Source: Verrucomicrobiaceae bacterium UBA7681 (GTDB taxonomy: Bacteria > Verrucomicrobiota > Verrucomicrobiia > Verrucomicrobiales > Verrucomicrobiaceae). From it: 64,000 nt of DNA. Location: contig DLGZ01000054.1 in assembly GCA_002482965.1 (NCBI GenBank), positions 62,001 to 126,000 on the forward strand. The letters run 5' to 3'. Positions 1 to 7,404 of the stretch are shown here, in pieces. Both the position numbers and the translations under genes were made by a program. The number at the start of each line of letters is the position of its first letter. Position 1 is the first letter of the stretch. The notes beneath the pieces are model-generated. The model did no database searches, was not told where the DNA came from, and saw nothing but the letters and a program-made list of their open reading frames with translations.

Positions 1-206
1 GCTTCTTCAGCCAGCTTGTCGATTTCCTCCGTCGATTGCGTCTTGGCAGGGGGCAACACCGGGGCCGTGCTGGGCCGGAGGGAATCAGGGGCCTTTAACT
101 GCTGGGCGGTCAATGCAGCATGGCAGCCAAAGGCCAGCAGGCAGGTCAGAAGCGGGGTCTTCACGTGTCGTGCGGTTTTAAAAAACAGGGGAAAAGCAGA
201 TTCCAT
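1..206 (-). CDS. Exported protein of unknown function, N-terminal fragment
   Basis: Open from an ATG at 206 to the window edge, so only about 68 N-terminal residues are visible and the C-terminus is missing. The start is uncertain: an in-frame GTG at 164 gives a more typical signal peptide (VKTPLLTCLLAFGCHA, then AALTAQQ). After the signal the chain is Pro/Ser/Thr-rich (APVLPPAKTQST) and then acidic (EEIDKLAEEA), like the linker of an envelope protein. No family is recognisable. It lies directly downstream of, and on the same strand as, the two duplicated lipoproteins. Confidence 0.5.
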   Translation of the reverse strand, partial: MESAFPLFFKTARHVKTPLLTCLLAFGCHAALTAQQLKAPDSLRPSTAPVLPPAKTQSTEEIDKLAEE

Positions 207-213
207 ACCGCGA

Positions 214-528
214 CTAGCGCAGAGTGGAAGGAATCGTTGGGCTGCTCGGCTCGGCTCGGCTCGGCGCAGGCGTGGGAGCCAGTGCCGGAGCGGCAGGCGC
301 TGTCGGCTCAAGACTCATGGGCGCGGTGGGCTGCTCGGCTCTGGAATTGTACTGATAGCGCATCTTCGGGTTGCCACGCGCTTTCCGTGGCGGCAGCCCC
401 CAGCTCACATCGAAGGCATCTTGCTGGGCCACCGTGGGATGGCGGGAGTCAACATGCTCAAAGGAACCACAGGAGATGAGCAGGGTCGAGGCAAGCAGAG
501 CGGCAAAGAGGAAGCGCAGAGATGTCAT
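214..528 (-). CDS. Small lipoprotein, paralogue A (with Pro/Ala-rich tail)
   Basis: 104 residues. It has a lipoprotein signal (FLFAALLASTLLISC, lipobox LISC), a short conserved core (RHPTVAQQDAFDVSWGL, then PRKARGNPKMRYQYNSRAEQ) and a Pro/Ala-rich C-terminal tail. The core is almost the same as that of the gene at 714-920, which ends straight after it, so the two are recent tandem duplicates at both DNA and protein level. The tail here carries an in-frame pentanucleotide repeat (CTCGG x4). Function is unknown. The short basic-aromatic core could be a periplasmic anchor or part of a surface assembly, but nothing in the sequence proves it. Confidence 0.7.
   Translation of the reverse strand: MTSLRFLFAALLASTLLISCGSFEHVDSRHPTVAQQDAFDVSWGLPPRKARGNPKMRYQYNSRAEQPTAPMSLEPTAPAAPALAPTPAPSRAEPSSPTIPSTLR
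245..264. repeat. Pentanucleotide tandem repeat (CTCGG)x4 inside lipoprotein A
   Basis: Four perfect copies of CTCGG lie in the coding sequence for the C-terminal tail of the lipoprotein at 214-528. The unit is not a multiple of three, so gain or loss of one copy would shift the frame of the last roughly 15 codons. Confidence 0.85.
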
Positions 529-536
529 TGTTTGGC

Positions 537-549
537 AGAATTGAATTCT
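537..549 (-). promoter_or_regulatory. Palindromic leader element of lipoprotein A
   Basis: The imperfect palindrome AGAAT-TCA-ATTCT (minus strand) lies 8 bp upstream of the ATG of the lipoprotein at 214-528. The same element is found at the same place before the paralogue at 714-920. It could be an operator or an mRNA leader element; no experimental basis. Confidence 0.3.
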
Positions 550-713
550 TAACGGGCCACGATACTAGGCGGGGTGGCTCTAGCTGGCAAGATCGAAGTC
601 TTGGACGCTGCGACCATCCTTTCTGTTCAGTTTCCACGCCCCAGACACACCGCCCCAGGGGCGGTGCCGGGAAGGAGGCGTTGGCGCAGTTCCGTGCTAT
701 CCCCGGTCGAGGC

Positions 714-920
714 TCAAGGCACCGCGGCCTGCTCGGCTCTGGAATTGTACTGATAGCGCATCTTTGGGTTGCCCCGCGCTTTGCGCGGTTGCAGCCCCCA
801 GCTTACATCATTGGCATCCTGCTGGGACACCGTGGGATGACGGGCGTCAGCAGGCTCAGTGCAAGAGCTGAGAAGGGTGGAGGCAAGCAGAGCGGCAAAG
901 AGGCAGCACAGAGATTTCAT
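714..920 (-). CDS. Small lipoprotein, paralogue B (core only)
   Basis: 68 residues. The lipobox signal (CLLFAALLASTLLSSC-like) is followed by the core RHPTVSQQDANDVSWGL and PRKARGNPKMRYQYNSRAEQ, then stops after AAVP. It is the shorter twin of the gene at 214-528, and similarity extends into the leader (TTTGGCAGAAT-GAATTCTTAA on the plus strand). The signal and the NPKMRYQYNS block are the best-conserved parts, which argues that this short form is the minimal functional unit. No known family is recognised. Confidence 0.7.
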   Translation of the reverse strand: MKSLCCLFAALLASTLLSSCTEPADARHPTVSQQDANDVSWGLQPRKARGNPKMRYQYNSRAEQAAVP

Positions 921-929
921 GGTTTTGGC

Positions 930-942
930 AGAATGGAATTCT
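930..942 (-). promoter_or_regulatory. Palindromic leader element of lipoprotein B
   Basis: AGAAT-TCC-ATTCT on the minus strand, 9 bp before the ATG of the lipoprotein at 714-920. It is the counterpart of the element at 537-549; one centre base differs while both arms are kept. Confidence 0.3.
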
Positions 943-992
943 TAAACAGGCACGAGCAGTCGTGGTCTTGGACTCGCACCCGGCCATTCCGT

Positions 993-2480
993 TCACTCTC
1001 CCCGCACCAATCTCACGGCCACATGATCGGTGTCCGGCAGGATGCGTTTACGCAATTCTATGGTAACACCAATGGCTTGAAATTCCTCCAGCACGCAGGC
1101 CGCCAGCTCGGCAGCGAGGGTTTCGATCAGCCTGCGTTGCCGCTCCGCCGCGATCTGCTGGAGCCGCGCAGCGACGGCTGCGTAATCGATCGTGGCCGCA
1201 ATATCATCATTCATTGCCTCGAAACGCCTGCGGATGCGGAGGGTGACGTCCGCCTCCAGCACCTGGCTCCCGGCACGTTCGGCCTCAGGCACGCCGATGT
1301 GGGTGGTGAGGCGCAGTGCGGAAATGCGGATTTCGTCAGGGGGAAGCATGAGGACGGGAGCTTTTAGCCGGGGATTGGGATCTAACAATGACGAAGTCCC
1401 CGCAAGCTTTTGCGGCGTGGGAACTTCACTCTTCAGCAGCCCGCGCTTCACGCATTCGTCGAGCAGGATGAGGGTGGGAATATTCAGGTCCATGCGCAGC
1501 GCCTCGGCCAGCGGCAGCCATTGAAAGGCCTGCGCCTCTTCGTTCAGCACCACCTGCGGCTCAGCAGCCGTGCAGCGTGCAATGTAGTTCAGCAGCAAAA
1601 AGTGCGCAGAACGCTGAAACTCAGGCGGCTCGATGCAGTCCTGCACCATGACAAATTCGATGAATTGTAACGCAAGCGCCGTTTCCTCCATGATCTCGCG
1701 AATGAGCGCCTCTTCGCAGGTCTCGCCGCGTTTGATCTTCCCGCCTGGGATGCCCCAGTGGTGGCTCCACTTGTGCGTGCGGATGAGGAGCATCTCACCC
1801 TTTTGGTTTAAAATGAGCGCCCCCACCGTGGACACTGGATATGCGCCATCTACCCCAGTCAATGGCCCCAGCAACGCAGGCAGGCGCGAGAGATTGGGCA
1901 CCAGCATGTCTGGCGCTGCGGTCATGAGCGTCTCGGCGCTCTCGTAGCCCGTGCAGGTGGCGATGGTCACGACTCCTGCGGCATGGCCCGCCTCGATGTC
2001 ATGCCGCATGTCGCCGATGAAGGCGGTCTCTGCGGCGGCCATGTCCAGCTCCGCCAGCAACCCATGAATCTCCGTGCGTTTGTCGATGACCCCGCAGCGC
2101 ATGACTTCAAACGCATCCCGCACCCCCAGCGCCTCCGCCTGGGCCATCACATGCGGCAGCGGGGCACTGCTGAGAACCACCAGACGCCGCCCCGTGGCAG
2201 CGGCGAATTGGATGAAGTCCAGCGCATGTGGCAGCAGCTTGAGGTCGGCATGATCATGCGTAAAATGCTCCAGGTAGAGCTCTTGCAGGCGCTCCAGCGG
2301 CAGGCCGGGCAGCACCTCCGCGAAAAACTCGGTGTACGGCAGGCGAAAGCGCGCCTTGAACTCCTCCCGTGTCATTTCCGCAGCACCGGCGGCACGCAGC
2401 ATGCCATTCACAGCGCACACCACGCCCGGCAGGTCATCCACCACCGTGCCGGACCAGTCGAACAAGAGATTCCGAATCAT
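993..2480 (-). CDS. HAD hydrolase - Nudix hydrolase - dihydroneopterin aldolase-like (FolB) fusion
   Basis: 495 residues in three segments. Residues 1 to about 205 are a HAD-like phosphatase: motif I is DWSGT (D8, with Ser10 where most HAD phosphatases have the second Asp), then a VLSSA block and a FIGDMRHD block. Residues about 217-355 are a Nudix domain with box G247-KIKRG-E253, then REIMEE at 261-266 (Ala in place of the usual Gly after EEx). Residues about 380-495 look like FolB/dihydroneopterin aldolase: THIGVPEAER, the DDIAATIDYAAV region and LIETLAAEL, but the terminal Lys-Pro motif is replaced by RKRILP. Nudix pyrophosphatases and FolB both act in folate synthesis (dihydroneopterin triphosphate breakdown, then aldol cleavage), and a phosphatase step lies between them. 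A one-chain folate module is therefore a plausible inference. A nucleotide-repair or generic house-cleaning role for the first two domains is the alternative. Confidence 0.8.
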   Translation of the reverse strand: MIRNLLFDWSGTVVDDLPGVVCAVNGMLRAAGAAEMTREEFKARFRLPYTEFFAEVLPGLPLERLQELYLEHFTHDHADLKLLPHALDFIQFAAATGRRLVVLSSAPLPHVMAQAEALGVRDAFEVMRCGVIDKRTEIHGLLAELDMAAAETAFIGDMRHDIEAGHAAGVVTIATCTGYESAETLMTAAPDMLVPNLSRLPALLGPLTGVDGAYPVSTVGALILNQKGEMLLIRTHKWSHHWGIPGGKIKRGETCEEALIREIMEETALALQFIEFVMVQDCIEPPEFQRSAHFLLLNYIARCTAAEPQVVLNEEAQAFQWLPLAEALRMDLNIPTLILLDECVKRGLLKSEVPTPQKLAGTSSLLDPNPRLKAPVLMLPPDEIRISALRLTTHIGVPEAERAGSQVLEADVTLRIRRRFEAMNDDIAATIDYAAVAARLQQIAAERQRRLIETLAAELAACVLEEFQAIGVTIELRKRILPDTDHVAVRLVRGE

Positions 2481-2552
2481 GTGCGGCCCGCCTTAGCTGT
2501 GGCCACGGTGGTTTGCAAACCATCTCCCCACCACACCTGCACTCCGAGTCCC

Positions 2553-3173
2553 TCACCGCCGCCGACGGCGCAGCGACCACAACCCCGCCACTCCCAGCAG
2601 CAGGAGGCTGCCGGGCTCAGGCACGGGCGTGGTCACAAAATCGATGCTGTAATTGATCTGGTCAGCTCCCTCCTGGATCCAAAAGGTGTAGTTTCCCGCA
2701 GGCAGCGGTCCGTCAAAGCCGACGCCTCCAAAGGTCGGCCCGGCATCCAGCAGCGCCAGCAGGTCGGTATAGGTGTTGCCAAAACCGTCCTGTCCGTAGC
2801 CCCACAGCGCATTGCTCAGGTGGAGGGATTGATCGTTCTGGTTGATCGTCCCACCATCGATGATCGCCATGAAGGATTGGTTGCCGAGGCTGCCGCTGGT
2901 GGTCGAATAGCTCGTCAGATTGATTCCCGTCAGGTAGTAGCCGGCGGCGATGGTAAAATTCCAGATGTCCGCGTCTATAGGCTCGCCTTCGGTCAGCGCC
3001 CCCATCCTCCCAGAAAACAAATTGCTGCCTGCACTCAGAGTTCCGACAAGCGTTGGCGCATTGCCGTCATCCGACAGATCTCCATCCAGTGTCTCGTCCC
3101 ACGTCAGTGCCTGCACCGAGCCGAGAGGCAGGGCGAGAGCAGCAAGCAGAGCGAAAATGCGAGGAACCGACAT
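2553..3173 (-). CDS. PEP-CTERM sorting-domain protein
   Basis: 206 residues from the ATG at 3173. N-terminal signal peptide (SVPRIFALLAALALPLGSVQA), then a beta-rich secreted domain with many Gly, Asn and aromatic residues. The C-terminal PEP-CTERM signal is PVPEPGS followed by LLLLGVAGLWSL and RRRRR. Proteins with this tail are recognised by an exosortase (EpsH/XrtA type), and the family is typical of exopolysaccharide-producing bacteria. The body resembles other pre-PEP-CTERM domains (SIDFVTTPVPEPG) with no assigned activity. An ATG 14 codons further upstream is excluded because the likely promoter (3183-3211) lies between the two candidate starts. Confidence 0.88.
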   Translation of the reverse strand: MSVPRIFALLAALALPLGSVQALTWDETLDGDLSDDGNAPTLVGTLSAGSNLFSGRMGALTEGEPIDADIWNFTIAAGYYLTGINLTSYSTTSGSLGNQSFMAIIDGGTINQNDQSLHLSNALWGYGQDGFGNTYTDLLALLDAGPTFGGVGFDGPLPAGNYTFWIQEGADQINYSIDFVTTPVPEPGSLLLLGVAGLWSLRRRRR

Positions 3174-3182
3174 ATTATTGTA

Positions 3183-3211
3183 ATTATATTCAATATGTAT
3201 ATTATTGTCAA
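3183..3211 (-). promoter_or_regulatory. Perfect consensus sigma70-type promoter for the PEP-CTERM gene
   Basis: On the minus strand TTGACA (3211-3206) and TATAAT (3188-3183) are separated by exactly 17 bp in an AT-rich island. The expected transcription start near 3176 leaves only about 3 nt before the ATG at 3173, so the mRNA would be nearly leaderless. Confidence 0.75.
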
Positions 3212-3299
3212 TCAAGGTAATTGATTTCCTGGCGTTAAGTTTCAGCCCTCTCCCTTTTCAGGCTCGCTTCTCGCCTCCCGCCCCTGCATTTTGCCCCTC

Positions 3300-3923
3300 A
3301 TGCGCCCCCTGCTCTCCTTGCTAGCCCTCGGCTGGCTGCCCTCCTGCGTCCACGTCTTCACCACGCATTATGACTACCAGGCCACCGCACCGGCCCCCAC
3401 GGCAGCGGGCAGCGCTTTCAGGGTGGAGTTCATCCCCAAGGCCACGGAATCCGGTGTCGCCATCAGCGCCATGGTCGTCGGCGGGGCCTTGGTTTCCGAA
3501 GTCGGCCCCTACCAGATGCGCCTGCACGCCTTTGGCCAGCCGGAAGACCAGAAGTGGTTTGAAATCAAAAGCCTGCGCCTCAGCGGTACCGACCACTTCG
3601 AGGCCCCCATGGAACCCCGAGGCTTCGCAGGCCGCGCCGAATTCACCCCCACCCAAACGCCCGGCAGCACCCGCGCCAGCCTGCTCCTCGGCCCCTACGT
3701 CAGCCTCGATGCCAAAAAGCAGCACGACATCGTCCTGGACGCCGAGGTCGTCGTTATGTGCCGCAGTGGCCTGTCCCGCGGCACGCTCCACATCCCGCTC
3801 GCTTTGACCAAAACCAAACGCCGCGACAGCACCAATGTCATTGCCGAGATCGCGCAAGACATCCGGGATCGCGACAAGCCCACCATCCCCGCAGCACTCC
3901 CACCGCCGCCGGAAAAGCCGTAA
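3300..3923 (+). CDS. Putative lipoprotein of unknown function
   Basis: 207 residues from ATG 3300; an in-frame TTG at 3291 is possible but unnecessary. The N-terminus is a lipoprotein signal (LLSLLALGWLPSC, lipobox LPSC). The mature part alternates hydrophobic and polar residues in beta-sandwich style (FRVEFIPKATESG, VGPYQMRLHAFG, KKQHDIVLDAEVVV) and ends in a Pro-rich tail. No family is recognised. It is preferred over the overlapping minus-strand frame because of the signal and normal residue composition. It is likely an envelope protein, and stands alone 117 bp before the next gene. Confidence 0.6.
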   Translation: MRPLLSLLALGWLPSCVHVFTTHYDYQATAPAPTAAGSAFRVEFIPKATESGVAISAMVVGGALVSEVGPYQMRLHAFGQPEDQKWFEIKSLRLSGTDHFEAPMEPRGFAGRAEFTPTQTPGSTRASLLLGPYVSLDAKKQHDIVLDAEVVVMCRSGLSRGTLHIPLALTKTKRRDSTNVIAEIAQDIRDRDKPTIPAALPPPPEKP

Positions 3924-4040
3924 GGCGTCGCCGCACTTTGGCGCTGGACAGTTCGCGCTCGTTCGTCTCCAATGCCACTCCACCGGCCGCACAGGCCGCC
4001 GTGATTTCCATCAACGCAATCCCACCACCACACTCACACC

Positions 4041-4904
4041 ATGGGCAAAATCCAATTCGGTTCCGAAGTTTACACCTGGTTCATGCAGGGCACCGGCAAA
4101 GGCTACGACAACAAGCTCGACCACATGATCAAGGTCGCCGCAGAAGCAGGCTTCACCGGCATCGAGCCGATGGTGCTGGAGATCTCCCAGAGCGCCCTCG
4201 GCTGCTCCAAGTACTGGCTCGGTGACTTCTGCGACCCCATCAAGCTCAAGGACGTGCTGCAGCAGCACAACATGCAGCTCGCCGGCCTCGCCCTCGTCTG
4301 CGCCTGGGATGGCGAAACCGAAGCGCCCAACGAAAAGGAAGCCGCTGACTTCACGCTCAATTTCCTCAAGCACTTCCCCGGCTCCATGCTCGGCACGGTG
4401 ACGCTGCCAAGCGGTCGCAAAGACAACCTCCAGAACCGCCGCCTCAACATCGCCAAGAACGTCAACGCCGTCTCCAAGCGCGCTGCGGATCTCGGCCTCA
4501 AGTGCTCCTACCACCCGAACTCTCCGCCCGCCTCCCTCGTCCGCACCCAGGAAGACTATGATGTCGTCCTCAGCAGCCTCGACCCCAAAGTCACCGGCTG
4601 GACCCCAGACGTAGGCCACATCATCCGCGGCGGCATGGACGTCATCGCCACCCTCAACAAGTGGCAGCACCTGGTGAACCACATCCATTACAAGGACTTT
4701 TCCGGCAACGGCGCCGAGCCTTGGGCCCAGATGGGCACCGGCAAGCTCGACTTCCACAAAGTCACCGAATGGCTCGTCGCCCGCGACTACTCCGGCTGGA
4801 TCATCTGCGAAGACGAAGCCCACTGCGCCGTCGAAGACCCCGATGGCGTGACCATGCAGAATGGTGAATGGTGCAAGACGAACTTGCTGCCGATTGTGGC
4901 GTAA
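4041..4904 (+). CDS. Sugar phosphate isomerase/epimerase-like TIM-barrel protein
   Basis: 287 residues, cytosolic (no signal). It belongs to the xylose isomerase-like / AP endonuclease 2 superfamily: an early GSEVYTWF strand, AAEAGFTGIEPM, a metal-site segment with SYHPNS, PDVGHIIRGG, VNHIHYKDF, and a final ICEDEA strand that supplies the usual Glu ligand. The His, Asp and Glu positions of the divalent-metal centre are present. Members interconvert keto-sugars or related polyols, but the exact substrate cannot be read from sequence; Verrucomicrobiota have many paralogues. A good Rho-independent terminator follows at 4938, so it is probably monocistronic. Confidence 0.85.
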   Translation: MGKIQFGSEVYTWFMQGTGKGYDNKLDHMIKVAAEAGFTGIEPMVLEISQSALGCSKYWLGDFCDPIKLKDVLQQHNMQLAGLALVCAWDGETEAPNEKEAADFTLNFLKHFPGSMLGTVTLPSGRKDNLQNRRLNIAKNVNAVSKRAADLGLKCSYHPNSPPASLVRTQEDYDVVLSSLDPKVTGWTPDVGHIIRGGMDVIATLNKWQHLVNHIHYKDFSGNGAEPWAQMGTGKLDFHKVTEWLVARDYSGWIICEDEAHCAVEDPDGVTMQNGEWCKTNLLPIVA

Positions 4905-4937
4905 GCTCGCTGCGAAGAGATTATTTGATTTATAAGA

Positions 4938-4967
4938 CGCCATCTCCTGTGAGGGGGATGGCGTTTT
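4938..4967 (+). terminator. Rho-independent terminator after the TIM-barrel gene
   Basis: CGCCATC (4938-4944) pairs with GATGGCG (4957-4963), extended by CC/GG pairs, and is followed by TTTTGTT. It lies 33 bp after the stop codon. Confidence 0.8.
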
Positions 4968-5019
4968 GTTGAGCGAACCCGCCAGATAATGCGAGCATTG
5001 GGCTGGACACGGCCCGCTT

Positions 5020-6363
5020 TCAATGTGCTGCGGCGGCAGTGAGGGCACCCGGAGCGAAAGCGATCTGGAAAGCGTGGCGCGGCTGGGATTTGTCGATCAC
5101 AAAGCTCACGCGGCCCTTGATGCCCCGACGTTGCAACACTTCCAGGATCGTTTCGGCTTCAGCCTTATCTTCTGGATAGTGATAGAAACGCACTTCTGTG
5201 AGGCTGGGTACGCGGCTTACATCGTGCGGCTGACGTGCCACTCCATGCACGGCGCTGGCGATCTGTGCTAGTGTTGCGACTGCCAGTGAGGATTCTCCGC
5301 TACGATTCACGGCTCCAATACTTGCGGAGGTTTTCTCAGCGGCCAATGGAGAGACGACAACATGGGCGGAAGACACCTCATTGGCAGAAGGGGTGCTAGC
5401 GTATTCTTGAATGGCACGCGTGAGACCGGTCTTGCGCGTGTCGTATTCGCGGACGAGTGAGATGAGCCGGTCATAAGTGTCTGGAGCGACGATGCCCCTT
5501 TTCAGAGCTTGATCCAGATGGCCTGTGGCCTTGAGTTTTTTTACGACTTCCACGGTGCTGGTGAGCATGGAACTCAAGTTGTCCTTGGTGGAAGGATCCC
5601 ACATTTTTTTCGCCGGCTTGCTACGGATTGCCCAGCTGTATTGATGCAGCAGGCGCGGACTCGTGCGACATGTGGCAAAAGACTCGCTGAGTTCATCCAG
5701 CCCCTTGGCCCAGTTCTCACCCGTCATGTCCACCGTCCTGGCATTGGCCACATCCTTCAAGCCTTTGACGCAAGCATCATTAAAACTCATTTCCAGCTTG
5801 ATCGCCTCCGTCATGATGTCCGCTGCATCAACGACAGTAAGTTCCTGAGTGGTGGGGTTAAGCACGCCGCTGGCAGCGTAGTCTTTATACTTTTCCATAC
5901 CCGCCTCATCCTTTTGAGCGGCCGCGATCTGCCAGCGATGATGAGCTTCAAAAAGCCAGTCATGGATGATCGAGGATTTGGCAAAGTCCATCGGACCAAG
6001 TCCTTTCACGGTCCACAGCTCACGGGGCACGCTGGAGCCAGTGGTGAACATGTCCTCCGGCATGATCGTCCGCTTTCTGACACGAAACCGGTCGCTTGCC
6101 TGAACGTATTCCTCCTCATGCGTGGTGAAGCTGAATCGTTTGGCGGCATCCTTGGGCTGGACAAACAAAAATGTCTGAGGCGCGATCATCACCAGTGTGG
6201 CCTCGTTTTGGAATTTGCCGCTTCCAGGCACGGTCTTCAGGTGTTTGTCGGACGGCAGTGGAACGAGCCTGACCCAAAATGAGGTGCAAGCAGAAAGCAT
6301 TATCACCGTGATGCCCAAGGTGGTGATGGCGGCGAGAGAACTGGCTGAGTGTACGCGCGGCAT
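5020..6363 (-). CDS. Lipoprotein with DUF1353-like segment, unknown function
   Basis: 447 residues. Lipoprotein signal with lipobox LSAC (ITVIMLSAC). Residues about 100-150 carry FTTGSSVPRELW and SSIIHDWLFEAHHRW, which match the layout of DUF1353 (an 'SVPR..W ... HDWLY' pattern seen in phage and envelope proteins). The middle is helical. The last roughly 50 residues (VRFYHYPEDKAEAETILEVL then KGRVSFVID) look like a compact alpha/beta domain resembling SPOR or LytR_C-type peptidoglycan-binding folds. Two-domain envelope role is inference. The promoter region (6364-6420) is very AT-rich with a TATACT hexamer at 6386-6381. The reverse-strand reading is favoured over the 257-aa opposite frame by the lipobox. 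Confidence 0.7.
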   Translation of the reverse strand: MPRVHSASSLAAITTLGITVIMLSACTSFWVRLVPLPSDKHLKTVPGSGKFQNEATLVMIAPQTFLFVQPKDAAKRFSFTTHEEEYVQASDRFRVRKRTIMPEDMFTTGSSVPRELWTVKGLGPMDFAKSSIIHDWLFEAHHRWQIAAAQKDEAGMEKYKDYAASGVLNPTTQELTVVDAADIMTEAIKLEMSFNDACVKGLKDVANARTVDMTGENWAKGLDELSESFATCRTSPRLLHQYSWAIRSKPAKKMWDPSTKDNLSSMLTSTVEVVKKLKATGHLDQALKRGIVAPDTYDRLISLVREYDTRKTGLTRAIQEYASTPSANEVSSAHVVVSPLAAEKTSASIGAVNRSGESSLAVATLAQIASAVHGVARQPHDVSRVPSLTEVRFYHYPEDKAEAETILEVLQRRGIKGRVSFVIDKSQPRHAFQIAFAPGALTAAAAH

Positions 6364-6496
6364 AATAAAAAAACAATTAAAGTATAAGACCTAATACAAA
6401 AAATAATTTCTTTCCACGATTATCTTATAACCGTGGCGATAAAAGCTTGGGAGTGCTGCATGAGACGGGGCCGCTCCACCTCAACGCGCATCGCCC

Positions 6497-6949
6497 ATGC
6501 CGCAATCGCTCGCGAACCTCTACATCCACCTGATTTTCTCCACGAAGGAAAGGGTGCCCTGTCTCTCCGCATCGGTGCGTCCGTATCTGCATGCGTGCCT
6601 GGCCACGGTGCTGGCGAATCTGAACTCTCCGGCGGTGCTCATCAACTCGGTGGCCGACCATGTGCATCTCCTTTTCAACATGGGCCGCACGGTCACCCTG
6701 GCGCAGGTGGTGGAAGACGTGAAGAAGTCGTCTTCCAAATGGATCAAGACGCAGGGAACGGCGCTGGCGGGCTTTGCGTGGCAGGCGGGATACGGGGCGT
6801 TCTCGGTGAGCGAATCCAATGTGCCGAAGGTGGCGAACTACATTCGCGATCAGGAGGAGCACCATCGCGTGAAGACGTTTCAGGAAGAGTACCGGGAATT
6901 TCTCGCCAAACACAAAGTCCAGTTTGATGAACGGTATGTGTGGGATTGA
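6497..6949 (+). CDS. REP-associated tyrosine transposase (RAYT, Y1_Tnp family)
   Basis: 150 residues, the usual size for the family. It has the IS200/IS605-type HUH nuclease fold: start MPQSLANLYIHLIFSTKER, catalytic H55-V-H57 within DHVHLLF, and the nucleophile Tyr115 in VANYIRDQEEHHR. RAYTs nick single-stranded hairpin DNA and are thought to spread REP repeats; they are often domesticated single-copy genes. Here repeats with a perfect hairpin and two 62-63-bp direct copies begin about 80 bp downstream (7027-7176), as expected for a RAYT and its substrate. No TnpB partner or target duplication is seen. Confidence 0.9.
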   Translation: MPQSLANLYIHLIFSTKERVPCLSASVRPYLHACLATVLANLNSPAVLINSVADHVHLLFNMGRTVTLAQVVEDVKKSSSKWIKTQGTALAGFAWQAGYGAFSVSESNVPKVANYIRDQEEHHRVKTFQEEYREFLAKHKVQFDERYVWD

Positions 6950-7026
6950 GGCGGCCATTGGTGGTGGTGAAGATGTCAGGTGAGTTAGGCCGCCCTTTCA
7001 GGGCTTCCGGCTTTTCGCCCCGCATT

Positions 7027-7045
7027 CCCAGGGCGTTGCCCTGGG
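7027..7045. repeat. Perfect 8-bp stem hairpin (REP-like)
   Basis: CCCAGGGC-GTT-GCCCTGGG, a perfect inverted repeat at the front of the direct-repeat block downstream of the RAYT gene. It has no U tract, so it is more likely a REP element than a terminator. Confidence 0.7.
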
Positions 7046-7176
7046 CTGCGATAGGCCGCACCTTTGGTGCTTCGAGCCAGCCTTGCGCGGCCACTTGAAC
7101 GTCGACATTGCCAGGGCTGCGATAGGCCGCGCCGTTGGTGCTTTCGATCCATCCTTGCGCGGCCACTTGAACGTCG
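7043..7176. repeat. Two tandem 62-63-bp direct repeats downstream of RAYT
   Basis: Copy 1 is 7043-7104 and copy 2 is 7114-7176. Both start GGGCTGCGATAGGCCGC and end TTGCGCGGCCACTTGAACGTCG, differing by a few substitutions and one indel. A third, decayed copy (GGGATGCGATAGCGCTCAGC) follows near 7189. The block lies in the 455-bp gap between the RAYT and DUF2200 genes and looks like a dispersed intergenic family. Confidence 0.75.
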
Positions 7177-7404
7177 GGCAGTGCCTTGGGATGCGATAGC
7201 GCTCAGCACCAAGAAGGGCCGCACGCACTTCAAAACGCCCTCGTGTTCGCACGAGTGCAGGGCCGGACACTGCGCGCAGACTAAAAAACTCACTCTCACC
7301 GCCCTTAACCGAGAGCTCTTCATTCCATCGATTTTTGACAAGCCATGCGCTCTTTTGTGAGCGACAAATCCGACCGCCTTTCCTCGGCTCTTTTCCCCCA
7401 CCCC

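Noticed and set aside
1983..3224. 413-codon plus-strand frame opposite the HAD-Nudix-FolB and PEP-CTERM genes
   Set aside because: Spans two well supported minus-strand genes and their intergenic region; no domain.
4011..5048. Long minus-strand frame of 345 codons opposite the TIM-barrel gene
   Set aside because: High-GC shadow; the plus strand has clear isomerase/epimerase motifs and a terminator, while this frame has biased valine/aspartate composition and no domain.
7335..7363. Promoter with TTGACA before DUF2200
   Set aside because: No acceptable -10 hexamer at 16-18 bp spacing.
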